The position numbers and the translations under genes are program-made. A model generated the notes under the pieces. It saw nothing but the letters and a program-made list of their open reading frames with translations. It ran no database searches and was not told where the DNA came from. From Liolophura sinensis (Eukaryota; Mollusca; Polyplacophora; Chitonida; Chitonidae): DNA of 64,000 nucleotides. Positions 38,201 to 48,498 of the stretch are shown one piece after another (position 1 is the first letter of the stretch; each line of letters starts with the position of its first letter). The stretch covers positions 21,583,501-21,647,500 of the forward strand of contig NC_088303.1 in assembly GCF_032854445.1 (NCBI RefSeq), in the 5' to 3' direction.

Positions 38201-41200
38201 TCAGACTGGGACAAAGTCACTGCAACTGTAAGTCACGTGATTGGACACCATTCTAAGCTGTTCTGTCTTTAGAACCCACTATATGTGCACAGAGAATCTC
38301 ATGTGGGTAAAACATTTCTCTTGGCGCAGACCAATGAGGTGGTGAGTTTGAATCCAGATCTTCATGCACTTGTTGGGCTATAGCTTTGAGTCAGTGTTAT
38401 CATGGCAGAGAACAGTTTTTGTGAATCTTTTCTTTTTTAACCCTGACTGATGTTATAGAAGTGCCATATTCTCAAGTATGGTATTGAACCCTGGTCAGAC
38501 AAAGAAATTTTTGTGCAAAAGTTTTGCTTTCATTTAGTATTTATCAAGAATTTGAAGGTAGGTTTGTGCATTAATTTTCATATTTAAAAATTGCCCTTTT
38601 TCACTACCTTATCCTGGAAGAAAGATTAAAAGCTGAATTAGAGATGAGATTCAAATATCTGTGCAAAGTTTATTATGTCAGGTGGTTTGTCAAACACTTG
38701 TGGGTCCTGGTATTCTCCAACCATAATCCTTTATGCAGTCATTAAACTCCCATACTCCTGAGTATTGTATGAAAAATTCCAAACAAATCAGATCAAAGAA
38801 TAGTGTTGTTTGTGTCTGTGAACGAAGAATCTTCTGGAATTTCTTCCTTTTGATGAGTCTCTTTTCGTTACCATTCTGTTAAATAAATCGAGGACATAAA
38901 CTATTGAAAAGATTATGTTATCTTATGAAATACGTCTAATGAAATAATGACGGATGAAAATTTTTATCTCATCAGCCAATTTCGGCTGACTCAGGGCAAA
39001 TCAGGATTTTCAGAGCCTCTACTGTTTAACCAAAATGGCCAAAACTGATCAGTTTACCAATGGGGATCAGCGAGTAGAAGAAATTTCAGCTGATTTTCCA
39101 GGAGATGTGTGAATTGAATGCTACATGTATAACACAAAACTGTAATGTTTCAGGCAGGAGGTTTGACTCTACTGGCTATTGGTGTATACGCAGCCAAGTA
39201 CGGGACAGGGGTCGGGGCAAGGTACATCGAGGCACGCCTGGGTAAACCTTCCCTTGTCAGGGACACTTCAAGGTTAACTGTCCTTGAAGCTGTCAAACAC
39301 CCAATCAAGGTATGCAGACGCATTATACTCTTGAAGTGCATGAAGCACCATCAACATCTTTGGAATGAAATATCGTGTAGATAAATGGATTTTAACAATG
39401 ATGTAGAATATAAACATAAACAGTTGTTTGAATTTGTTCTTTTTGTGTTTTTAGACAGCGAAACGGTTGTCAAGCCAACCTCAAGATGCCTTGTCTGGAA
39501 TCATCTTAAAGGTAAGATTTGAGTACAGTAGTATTTCGGGATCACCTTCTTTTACACCCCAATTAAGTAAAAGAATGTGGGAATGTTACAGTCAAGTTTG
39601 TCTAAAGTAAACAACAACATTATAAAAAGTATGCATAGAAAATGTCCTGCAGTGAAGGACAATTATGTTTCATGACTGAATCTTTGTGTAAATTTTATGG
39701 CAGCAAGTTTATTGAATGTTTTGGAAACAAGCTTTCTATCAACTCATTTTGAAGCATTTATTTCAAACTTCAAAATTACATACTTAATAAAGCAGTTATC
39801 CTCTGTCAGTAAAGAAATAAATGTTGTCCATGTTCTCAGCCAGAGCTGGAAGAGAGGCTGCGAGATATCGCCATAGCAACCAGGCACACCAAAAAGAATA
39901 AGGGTTACTACAGAAATATTTTAATGTATGGCCCTCCAGGAACTGGTAAAACCATGTTTGCAAAGGTAAGAGCAAGTGCAGTGAATTGCTGTACACTGGA
40001 ATACATGTATGGGAGGTAGGTTGTGGCCGAACAGAAGAGATGGTTGTCATTGCTTAGTTATATAATGCAGATTTAAACCTCTCTGTTGTAGCATATGTGA
40101 TCTAAAAAGTTACTTAACATCTTTGACATGTCACTTGGTAAAGGAGGACTTTCTTTTACATTTGTTGATAAGGGTTTGAACTCGAAACGTCTGGAAAGCT
40201 GGTATCTGCCATTAAATAGTTTAAATGAGTTGTTCACTCTTCATAATTTGGGGGTGGTGAAAGATTTTTTCTCCTTTGAAGAATGTGTAGCATTGTGGTT
40301 TTGATTTCCTGTTGGTTCACAGAGTCTTGCGCAGCATTCAGGAATGGATTATGCCATTATGACAGGTGGGGACGTGGCCCCTATGGGCAGGGAAGGGGTA
40401 ACAGCCATGCACAAGGTCTTTGATTGGGCACAGGCTAGCAGGAGAGGGTAAGTAGGAAGTTTAAAACAGTGAGTGAAGCTAAAATCCAAAATTTTACTAT
40501 TTATCTGAAACACACAACCATCACAGGGGCCTGCGTGGCTCAGTCGGTTAGCGAGCTAGCGCAGCGTAATGACCCAGGAGCCTCACAACCATCACTAAAC
40601 AAGAAGCTTCTTAAGAATTTTATGAGAACTTTAAGTGAGGAGTGACAGAGACAGAAAGCCGTTTTTAACACTCATACACATGTACATGGAAGAAAATGTA
40701 TCAACGACAGTTCTGAAACTTGGTGATAATTGGGATCAAAAACAATATAGGCTTTCTTAGTGCTACATATACATGGTGTTCTGTGTTGGTCTTTATGATC
40801 TGCCTGATTTACAGAGCTTCTCTCTTTCAGAGTACTGTTATTTGTGGATGAAGCAGATGCATTCCTGAGAAAGCGAAGCACGGAGGTGATCAGTGAGGAT
40901 ATGAGAGCCACATTAAACGCTTTCCTCTACAGAACTGGGGAACAGTCCAATAAGTAAGCTTGAGACTACTACAGAACTGGGGAACAGTCCAATAAGTAAG
41001 CTTGAGACTACTACAGAACTGGGGAACAGTCCAATAAGTAAGCTTGAGACTACTACAGAAATGGGGAACTGTCCAATAAGTTAACTTTAAACTGTGGAAC
41101 AATCCAGTAAGTAAGCTTTAGACAAGTACAGAACTGGGGAACAGTCCAATAAGTAAGCTTTAGACTACAACAGAACTGGGGAACAGCCCAATAAGTAAGC

Positions 41201-43114
41201 TTGAGACTACTACAGAAATGGGGAACTGTCCAATAAGTAAGTTTTAGACTGTTGAACAATCCAGTAAGTAACTACAGAAACGGAATAGTCCAAGAAGAAA
41301 GCCTTAGACCCTATATAACTACAGAAATGGGGAACTGTCCAATAAGTAAGCTTTAGACAACTGTGGAATCAGAGAACAGTCCAGTAAGAAAGCTTGAAGC
41401 AAAAACAGAACCGAGGAACAGTCCAATAAGTAAGCTTTAGTTAACTGTGGAATCGGAGAACAGTGCAGTAAGAAAGCTTGAAGCAAAAACAGAACTGAGG
41501 AACAGTCCAATAAGTAAGCTTTAGATAACTGTGGAATCGGAGAACAGTCCAGTAAGAAAGCTTGAAGCAAAAACAGAACCGACGAACAGTCCAGTAAGTA
41601 AGCTTTAGACATTGCTACAGATTTCCTTATCTCTGGAAAATTTGGCCCAAAAATAAGATACCTATGGACCTTTTGTGAACATGTTTTTTGCACTGGGAGA
41701 GAAAGTGGCACATTTTTTGCTGTTTGAGGATGATTATGGGGTGTAAAACAAGTAGAAAATGTACAGTGTATATCAGTCACTCCTGATATAGTCATCCCAG
41801 AATGAAAAAGAAAACTATGAAAATATAAAGAATAAGCATAAGCTGTATTTTTGGCTTGTGAATGTTCTCATGACATTTTACCTCTGCCCTCAGGTTTATG
41901 TTAGTACTAGCCAGTAATCAACCAGAGCAGTTTGATTGGGCGATCAACGATCGTCTGGATGAAATGGTGGAGTTTTCAACCCCAGATTTATCAGAGCGTG
42001 AGCGAATGGTTCGTCTGTACTTCGATAAGTATGTCTTGAAACCTGCCACAGAGGGCAAGAGGTAAGAGTTTGGGCTACACAAAATGATCTTTTCATTTGC
42101 TTTATAATTACTCAGGAAACATAAGGCTGGCACCTTTGTTTGACTAATTGTCTGAATTGCCCTAAATTATATTGAAAGGCTCAGACCAAAGGTTCAGACC
42201 AGCTAGTTGGATAGCAACTTTAAGCCTGGGTGGGTTGTCAGTTTCTTGCCAAAAGCTGCACGTTTAATCTAAATTCTGCCTGTTAGATTTTCCTCCCATG
42301 AACGTGACCACTAATCAGATTAAGTATTTTATTGCATTTCTATTTAAAAGTGGAAGCCTTAAAAACAGTTTAAATTGTAAAAAGCAAGAAAAAAAATCAG
42401 ATGTATACTGACATTATTGTGTGAAAAATTTCTACAAAATTTATGTAAAGAGGATAATGCGAATGTTTTTAACATGGTTGACAGACGGCTGAAGATTGCA
42501 CAGTTTGACTATGGTGCCAAGTGTAGGGAAATAGCTGCCCGTCTAGAGGGTCTCTCTGGGAGAGAGATCGCAAAGTTAGCCGTTGCCTGGCAGGTAAGTT
42601 CTTGGGCCCGCCAGTGCTAGAGCTCAAAGTTACATTATGGTGGTGTCTGTTAACATCTCTCCGCTGATATATGCACTAGGTATGGTGTTCAAGTGAAAAA
42701 CGTTTAAAGTAATTTTAAATGAAAGCTTCAATAATAATGTTATTTTTGGGTACACAATGCATAAAATGATAAAATGTTCAATTGAAAATAATCATTTAAA
42801 TACAACAAAATAGTTTTTTAACATGCATATTGTTTTGTGTGTTAGCTACAAACCAGCAAACTGATTGATAAGTGAAGCAGCTATCAGTTGATATATGTAA
42901 TTTTTTGGAACTACAGGCTTCTGCATATGCGTCTGAGGATGGAATCTTGACTGAAGAGATGATCGATGAGAAAGTGTCTGACGCCGTCAAACAACACTCC
43001 AAGAAAGTCCGCTGGCAGCAGGAGCAAGATGTGAGATTGCTGGGCAACCTGAAGGACTTCAAGACTGCCAAAGACGCTTCCACGTTCACGCCTCCTAACT
43101 CAATAGCCAGTTGA
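32289..43114 (+). CDS. ATAD3: ATAD3, mitochondrial AAA+ ATPase, complete
   Basis: ATAD3 is an inner-membrane ATPase of mitochondria linked to nucleoid organisation and membrane contacts. Fourteen exons join in frame: 32289-32493, 33864-33940, 36068-36229, 36440-36509, 36908-37073, 38158-38227, 39154-39309, 39455-39511, 39840-39965, 40323-40447, 40831-40953, 41894-42061, 42485-42593, 42917-43114, giving 603 aa. The order is: MMSWLFG start with a Gly/Pro-rich segment (second Met fits the family start MSWLFG), a long charged coiled coil (about 75-227), a hydrophobic membrane segment [15 protein letters not shown] (251-265), and the AAA+ module. That module has Walker A GPPGTGKT (352-359), Walker B LLFVDEAD (407-414), sensor-1 Asn454 in LVLASNQ, and an arginine finger candidate Arg466 in INDRLDE. 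Length matches animal ATAD3 (human isoforms about 586-634). All introns are GT-AG. The donor of exon 11 is followed by a tandem array. Confidence 0.97.
33393..33480 (+). mobile_element. SINE head fragment
   Basis: GGGGTTCCTTGGCCTGGTGG, GTGTGCTAGCACAGCACAGT and ACCTCTCACCATTGTGATCG match the tRNA-like head of the main family with changes. No body or tail follows. It lies in ATAD3 intron 1. Confidence 0.65.
34345..35250 (+). pseudogene. decayed coding block of unknown identity in ATAD3 intron 2
   Basis: Three plus-strand frames follow one another with shifts and stops. They are 34391-34594 (contains [20 protein letters not shown]), a short +1 frame to about 34697, and 34693-35019 (108 codons, contains [20 protein letters not shown]). 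The composition is protein-like and the segment is richer in G+C than the flanking intron. A 148-codon frame on the other strand overlaps it, so the coding strand is not proven. I recognise no family; a retroposed gene copy or a transposon ORF are both possible. Confidence 0.3.
35465..35800 (+). repeat. interspersed repeat, single copy (relatives at 46150-46830)
   Basis: Blocks shared with the 46-kb copies include ATTGAG(G/A)TCAGGGTTT, CAGTGTGTACA(T/C)ATT, GTAAATTACCA and the end block TTTGGTAACTTTGCTAC(C/A)AAA + TCTAAGT. It lies in ATAD3 intron 2. The family is unknown. Confidence 0.65.
35930..36050 (+). mobile_element. SINE fragment, 3' part
   Basis: GATGGTCGTGGGTTTCTTGA, GAAATATTCTTGAGTACGGC and AAAACACCAGTGAATTAAGT belong to the main family body and tail. 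It ends 18 bp before the acceptor of ATAD3 exon 3, in the same orientation as the gene. Confidence 0.85.
37491..37969. mobile_element. fold-back (long-TIR, MITE-like) element, copy 1
   Basis: The two halves are imperfect inverted complements almost to the ends. The left half has AAAGGCATTCAAACATTTGA and TTTAGGAACTCTGACGTCAC. The right half, read in reverse, has AAAGGCATTCAAATATCCGA and TTTAGGAACTCTGATGTCAC. The termini are CCTTGAGGTA and, reversed, CCTTAAAGTA. There is no ORF. A second copy lies at 62091-62556. The ends and target duplication are not certain. Confidence 0.8.
40525..40583 (+). mobile_element. head-only SINE insertion with 12-bp target duplication
   Basis: Only 59 bp of the tRNA-like head are present (GGCCTGCGTGGCTCAGTCGG through GACCCAGGAGCCT), ending before the B box. 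CACAACCATCAC flanks it exactly (40513-40524 and 40584-40595). It lies in ATAD3 intron 10. Confidence 0.88.
40929..41612 (+). repeat. 42-bp array duplicating the end of ATAD3 exon 11 and its donor site
   Basis: ACAGAACTGG starts at 40929 (inside the exon), 40971 and 41013, an exact 42-bp period. The first units are almost perfect and later ones diverge to about 41612. Each early unit holds CTACTACAG / AACTGGGGAACAGTCCAATAA / GTAAGC, that is an acceptor-like AG, 21 bp of exon and the 5' splice site. In the exon's frame the array meets a stop at once (AAT AAG TAA). Confidence 0.95.
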
Positions 43115-44716
43115 TGATCAGTGCTTTGTTAGGTTTAGCTTCAGTAATAATTTGTTTTAACACCAGGCAAGGATACGAGGTTTGGTTCTGGTGTTTTGAG
43201 ACATAAAGTGCCATAGTTTGTCAGAGTGATTGCAGAATATTGAAGGCACAAGAAAGTGGTTGATTTTGCTGCCCATTGGTCACCTGTTTTAGGGAGAGGT
43301 AGCAAAAGTTAAGCTGTAATTTTTGCCCCGGAAGGTCATTCATTTTGCCTATGTAGGGATATGTCTGATACCTCACTGTCAGAGGATTCAAAGAAAATGG
43401 CATATGTGTTTATCATTAAGGACTGTGCTTAAATGAGAATAACAGTTGACAGCATCATCCGACTTTTTTTGGACAGTGGACAGCAGACTAGATGACGACA
43501 GGCATTCAGGGAGAAGAATCCACTGCTTATTGCATTTTCTTGTGTATAATATATCATTTTACAGACATTTAAGTTAAGCATGATACTGCCATTTGCAGTG
43601 GTACTAGGTACATAGTCTGAAGTTGTTTAGAATTATATGTACATGTAGGTATAATACAAAAGGTTAAGTGAGAGGAGGCTGTGTGGCACATTATTCAGCA
43701 CTGTACTGGTAGCCACTTTCGGGATTCAGTTGTATGTACATTTACAGAGACCTTGATATCTGTACAGTGAAATTAGAATGGTTAAGTTACTACTGGTAAT
43801 GCCCAAAAGATGGGGTCTGTTTTCATATTAATATTTAATATGTAAAATGTATGGAAGTAATTCGCTTCCATTACGTGTGTGGTTATTCACGATAAACCCC
43901 GGCTGAACTGGTTGTGTGGACAAGATGTTACTTGCAACAAGTAGTGGATTTGTCCCATCGTGCTACACCACACGAATCAGTTTCGATCAACAGTTGCAGG
44001 CATGTGTTGTTAAATTATTCCATTTGCAGTGTTCTAAACTGCAGCTTGTGAAAAATTCTCTCCATTAATGCATATATAATTGGTCAGGCAGTGTGATATG
44101 GACAAGTTCTGTATGTAGTTTGATTTGTGGATATCTAATACATCGTCATCTTTTCAGTATTCATCAATTTTTTACTATTTTTTATCGTGGTTTAATGCTG
44201 TACTCAAGAATATTTCACCTTTATGACAGCAGTCAGGTTTATGAGTGAGATAATACTGGGCAGAGCCTTGAGAAACTACAGCCCTTATTTGCTACAGTAC
44301 ATGCATATGTACCCTGAGCTGTAGTCGCTGAATTTGACAGCGCAACCTCCTTGGTCAGTGAGCTACAGCGAGAACTGTGAACTGACCTGTGACCTTTACA
44401 TAGATTAAGTTGTCGGGTGCAGTTTGACCAGTTTCGTAATTTGGCAGTGTGTCATAGTGTTAATGGCTCAGTAACAAAGCTGAAATTCGGTTACAATTCT
44501 CAGTTTTGTACAGCTGGAATCCATTAAATATTCCAGTGTGTGTTCTGTTACATGAGTGAATGTTTGTTATTGATACCGCTGCTATCAGGCAATTGTGGAG
44601 AGTGTCACATTCTGTTAAAGGCCTATGCCACTTACACAAGCAGTGATAGATGTGAGTGGTACCATGTAAGATGTGTGCAGTGTGGAGAGTCTTGCATTAA
44701 GCAGTAGTCAAATAAA
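43115..44716 (+). terminator. ATAD3 3' UTR and candidate poly(A) signal
   Basis: AATAAA at 44711-44716 is the first good plus-strand hexamer that I favour after the stop at 43114. It implies a 1.6-kb 3' UTR. A decayed minus-oriented SINE 3' part lies at 44185-44290 (GTGGTTTAATGCTGTACTCA). Confidence 0.4.
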
Positions 44717-45043
44717 ACTGATTGTTTGGATGCCATGGGTTTTAATGTTTCACAATAGCGAGTTAATGTACACAGATACATGTATGTGTAACTACACATA
44801 CAGGCAAATTTATAACTCTTTCTGGAGCAATTATGAGTGAGAAAGAAATTATATATACAGATAAAATAAAGAAAGAGTCCATCATAATCATCACTTTTAT
44901 GTTATGTTTTTGTCTTTAGTGGTTTTCTTTTTTAAAGTTTCACGTGTGAACATATGTACATACTGGCCACTTTTGACCCATTTCTTTGTACTGGCCAATT
45001 CTGTTGTACGGAAAACCATTTCACATATCAGAAGATAGTAGGG

Positions 45044-45540
45044 GCAGGCTGTGACCAGTGGTTAAAGCGCTTGCCTTTCCATCGCTTTAAAAGCAACACC
45101 AAGCAAGAAGCAATCAGTTTTCATTGATTGGACACATTTTGGGAAAGCAGGCCTTGGTCCAGATGCCTTGCATCGTCAGTGATAAATGACCTCGATCATT
45201 TCATTTCCGCGTGGTAACTTGCGAGTATGCTGCCTATTAGTCATGTTCATCAGTCCGTTAAGGACCCACAAGACTAGATAGTTATTCCAGCACATTTACA
45301 GTAGTCAGTTCAAGCCAGTTTAGGAAGTGGGATGTGTGAGAGAGGTTAAGTGAGTCACTTCTGTTCACTGGCATTTGGACTTTGGGTTTAGTCCTGTCCT
45401 TGTACATGAAAGGTCAGTAACTTGCCGATGGCCAGATGCACTCTGATTTCATCCACCCATAAAACAGATTGCCATCAAGTGTACATCACTGAATATTTCT
45501 TGAGTAAAGCGATAAACAACAGTCAAGCAAAAGTTAAGTA
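45044..45540 (+). mobile_element. long SINE-like element with a different head
   Basis: The start resembles a tRNA (GTGACCAGTGGTTAAAGCGC, TTGCCTTTCCATCGC). The end, GAATATTTCTTGAGTAAAGC then GATAAACAACAGTCAAGC, is a decayed form of the main SINE tail. The 500-bp length and the unrelated body separate it from the main family. Confidence 0.45.
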
Positions 45541-46149
45541 AAGCAGTAAATATTGTGATGTTTTGTTTTTTCTCCTAGAAGAGATCTATTTAGAAAAGTC
45601 CATGAGGAGAGAAAAAGTTAAGTACTATACCGGTAATCAATCCACATTTTTGCACATAAAAAAGAGCAACTTTCACCGTGATTTATTCCACTTTTTTCAT
45701 TTGATTCTAGAGCTATTTTATATTGGTTGGGTTGGTCAACTTCAGGACTTCACAAAAATTACGATTCTATCAACCAAGACAGAATATTGCTCTGAGAATG
45801 TGGTTGCATAAATATTTGCAAATATGTATTTGAAACGGTTGAAGAATTACAGTACTGGTATCAAAGATTTGAAAAAAAAAACTAGTTCAAACCTCTTTTT
45901 CTCCCTATTAAGTGAAGAGATTTGTCAGGTTCATAGTTAAGTGTGATAATTTACACCTAGACTCTATCCAGAAGCTTGAACACTATCGTATTAGTGAACA
46001 GGTACAAACAGTCAACCAGATAAGGTTTCGTGTCAACTTGCATACAGGCCCACTCCTCCTACCCCATATGAAGCATCAGTGTTTTATGATCGAAAATGTC
46101 ACAAATTAAATGGCAGAACTGATGAACAGAGTGATCGACAAACTTGTTC

Positions 46150-46830
46150 ACACACCTGTATATAGCACATGTACAGGCGTAGATTATGTCGTATGCCTGT
46201 GTCCAATAACAGGGAAAGTAGTGCTTAACAAAATGTTAGGGGTGTTATCTTAAAAAGTACTGCAGGTATTGAGATCAGGGTTTTCACACAGGTAACCCAA
46301 TAACACGAGGGTATTCCACAGTGGTTTTGGTGTGTACACATTAAATACCGTAAATCACTGAATTCCTGACTTGGTGTATTGTGTGCTAAAATCAAAGTTA
46401 AACAAAATGTTAGGGGTGTTTTCTCAAAAAGTACTACATTTATTGAGCTCAAGGATTGCACACATGTACAGCACAGTAACACGAGGAGGGTAATCCATCA
46501 TTCATACAGTGTGTACATATTAAAAACCGTAAATTACCAAAGTTCTGACTTGTCTGTTGTGTTTTAAAATCAAAGTTAAAAAAATGTTAGGGGTGGTATC
46601 TAAAACATTAAAGCATGTATTGACCTAAAGTTTTACCTGCGTATGAAGCACAATGACACAATGTGGATGTTCCATTGCTGATGCTCTGTACACATTAATT
46701 TTGTAAATTACCAGTTTCATGATTTTAGTACTTTATGTATTGAGCTGAAGTTTTGCATTCATGTGTATTCTACAGGCCAGCTCTTTGGTAGCTTTGCTAC
46801 AAAATCTAAGTCTAGAGCTGCTTACTGCAG
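46150..46830 (+). repeat. interspersed repeat in three to four partial tandem copies
   Basis: Units of roughly 170-180 bp each begin AAAATGTTAGGGGTG(T/G)T at about 46230, 46403 and 46583. They contain ATTGAG.TCA.GG.TT.CACA and CAGTGTGTACA. The last copy ends CTTTGGTAGCTTTGCTACAA. The single-copy relative is at 35465-35800. Confidence 0.75.
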
Positions 46831-48498
46831 CTCAAATGTTTCTGATACAGCCTTCAACCCAATTCAAATACAAAAAATAATTCTCACCAAGTTGAAACCA
46901 CTTAATGGTGTTTTATTTGTTGTGTAACACAAGTTAGCATGGTTCACCATTTATTGTTGACTAATATTATAAAAATATCAGAACATGTTAACAATGTTAT
47001 GTATGAAATAAAAGACAAAAATCATTCCACATTATATTATCAATGGTAAAAGCTTAGCATATATCACAATTGTATATCACAATAGCTTACAATAAATGTA
47101 TAAAACAACTCTTCAAAAAGCAGCAATAGTAAAAACCTATAAACAAATCCTCTTGTACAGTGTAAGTGCTTTTTTCTTATTGAAAAAAATTTTTAAAAAG
47201 TTCATGGGACTAAATAGGTAATTTAGCAAATCACATTCAATAAAATTGCATCTTCAAACGGAAATACTGTTATAAAAAAATGACCATACATTAAAGTCTA
47301 TGGGTATGAAAAAAAACTGATAGAAAAATGTAATGTTAAAAATAGTCAACTTCTTAAACTTCAACTCTTGGTTTATGTATATGTATATTATACAAGGACA
47401 TGTGATGTGTAGCTCTGTATCCACTACACACATGTGGGTTGAGCAGAAGACCCACAAATACAGATGAAATAATCTGACGTGTAATGGGAAACCTTCCACT
47501 GCAATTTTTCGGTTTTCGTTAGATCCAAGCCAAAATGGACAACTTAATGTTAATATATATACTTTAATACCAACTTTATAACTTAGCCAAAATATGGAAA
47601 AGGCATTCAAAGGATCCAAATTATTTCAATGGAAACTCTAAAATTGTAAAATTTATGTACCTCACTTGAAAATAACCTCTTTGCATTCATGCATTCATTC
47701 AAATGTTTTCAACAAACCATACAGTTATTCAAGATTGCACAAGATCCTGTCATACAAATCATTTAAAATATTAAAAAGTTAGAAAAAGCTTTTTATATCA
47801 CATTTAAAATACTTAATTGGTACACTGCAACAATTATGTGTAGCTCAAACAACTCATGGATAGATCTGCCCATTTGGCAAATATCAGAATTTGGATAACA
47901 AATACAAAGGACCGTTCCCATAGCAAGATCTGAAGAGAGGCAATTCTTCAAATATGTCAAATACAGTACTGACGAAAAGAAAACCAATGTAAATGTATCA
48001 CAAAAGGGTCATATGAACTTTAAGGTGATGTGATTGTGATGTGATAACGTAGCAGTTTGAGTCATTCTAAACCAGTGATGTCTAATATATTGCAATTAAC
48101 ATCACTGCATTTTTTTCACCTAATTCTGTTTAAGCTAAGGTGCTAAAGGGCATGTAAATTTCTGCTCCCAAAGCATTTACATGAGTTGTTAAAAAACCCT
48201 TCATGTAATTAAGATAAAATGACAGCAGGCCGTACTTCACCACTTAACTGTTACCATTTGCCAACTATCACAACGTCATCCCTGCTCTAGGTTTACTCTT
48301 TATGCTGTACATCTTCTGCAATCTTTCAACAGGCTTCTGTTTTGCTGGTATACGTTAAACCACAAAAGGTGGTAAACATTTATCAAATGAGTGAAGCATT
48401 TCTGTAGATAAAGTAGTAATACGACACAAGGAATGAGGGAATACAAACTGGAAACGGCTTAGGAGTAATGACACCACCTACATGTAGTTGTTTGCAGT
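46831..48498 (-). other. probable 3' UTR side of the armadillo-repeat gene
   Basis: A+T-rich sequence without exons lies between the last repeat and the stop codon at 48499. The nearest minus-strand AATAAA that I favour is at 46912-46917, 1.6 kb past the stop. A 121-codon minus frame (47254-47619) is A+T-driven and not called. Confidence 0.3.
48040..48290 (+). repeat. interspersed repeat, copy 2 (partner at 4640-4890)
   Basis: It shares TTGCAATTAACATCACTGCA and the GGCCGTACTTCACCA block with the copy at 4640-4890, in the same order. Confidence 0.6.

Noticed and set aside
40890-41795. Minus-strand ORFs with LKLTYW or KAYLLDCS repeats
   Set aside because: They are antisense readings of the 42-bp array behind ATAD3 exon 11.
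47254-47619. 121-codon minus-strand ORF
   Set aside because: Aromatic-rich composition is explained by A+T-rich sequence; no motif, and it lies in the likely 3' UTR of the armadillo gene.
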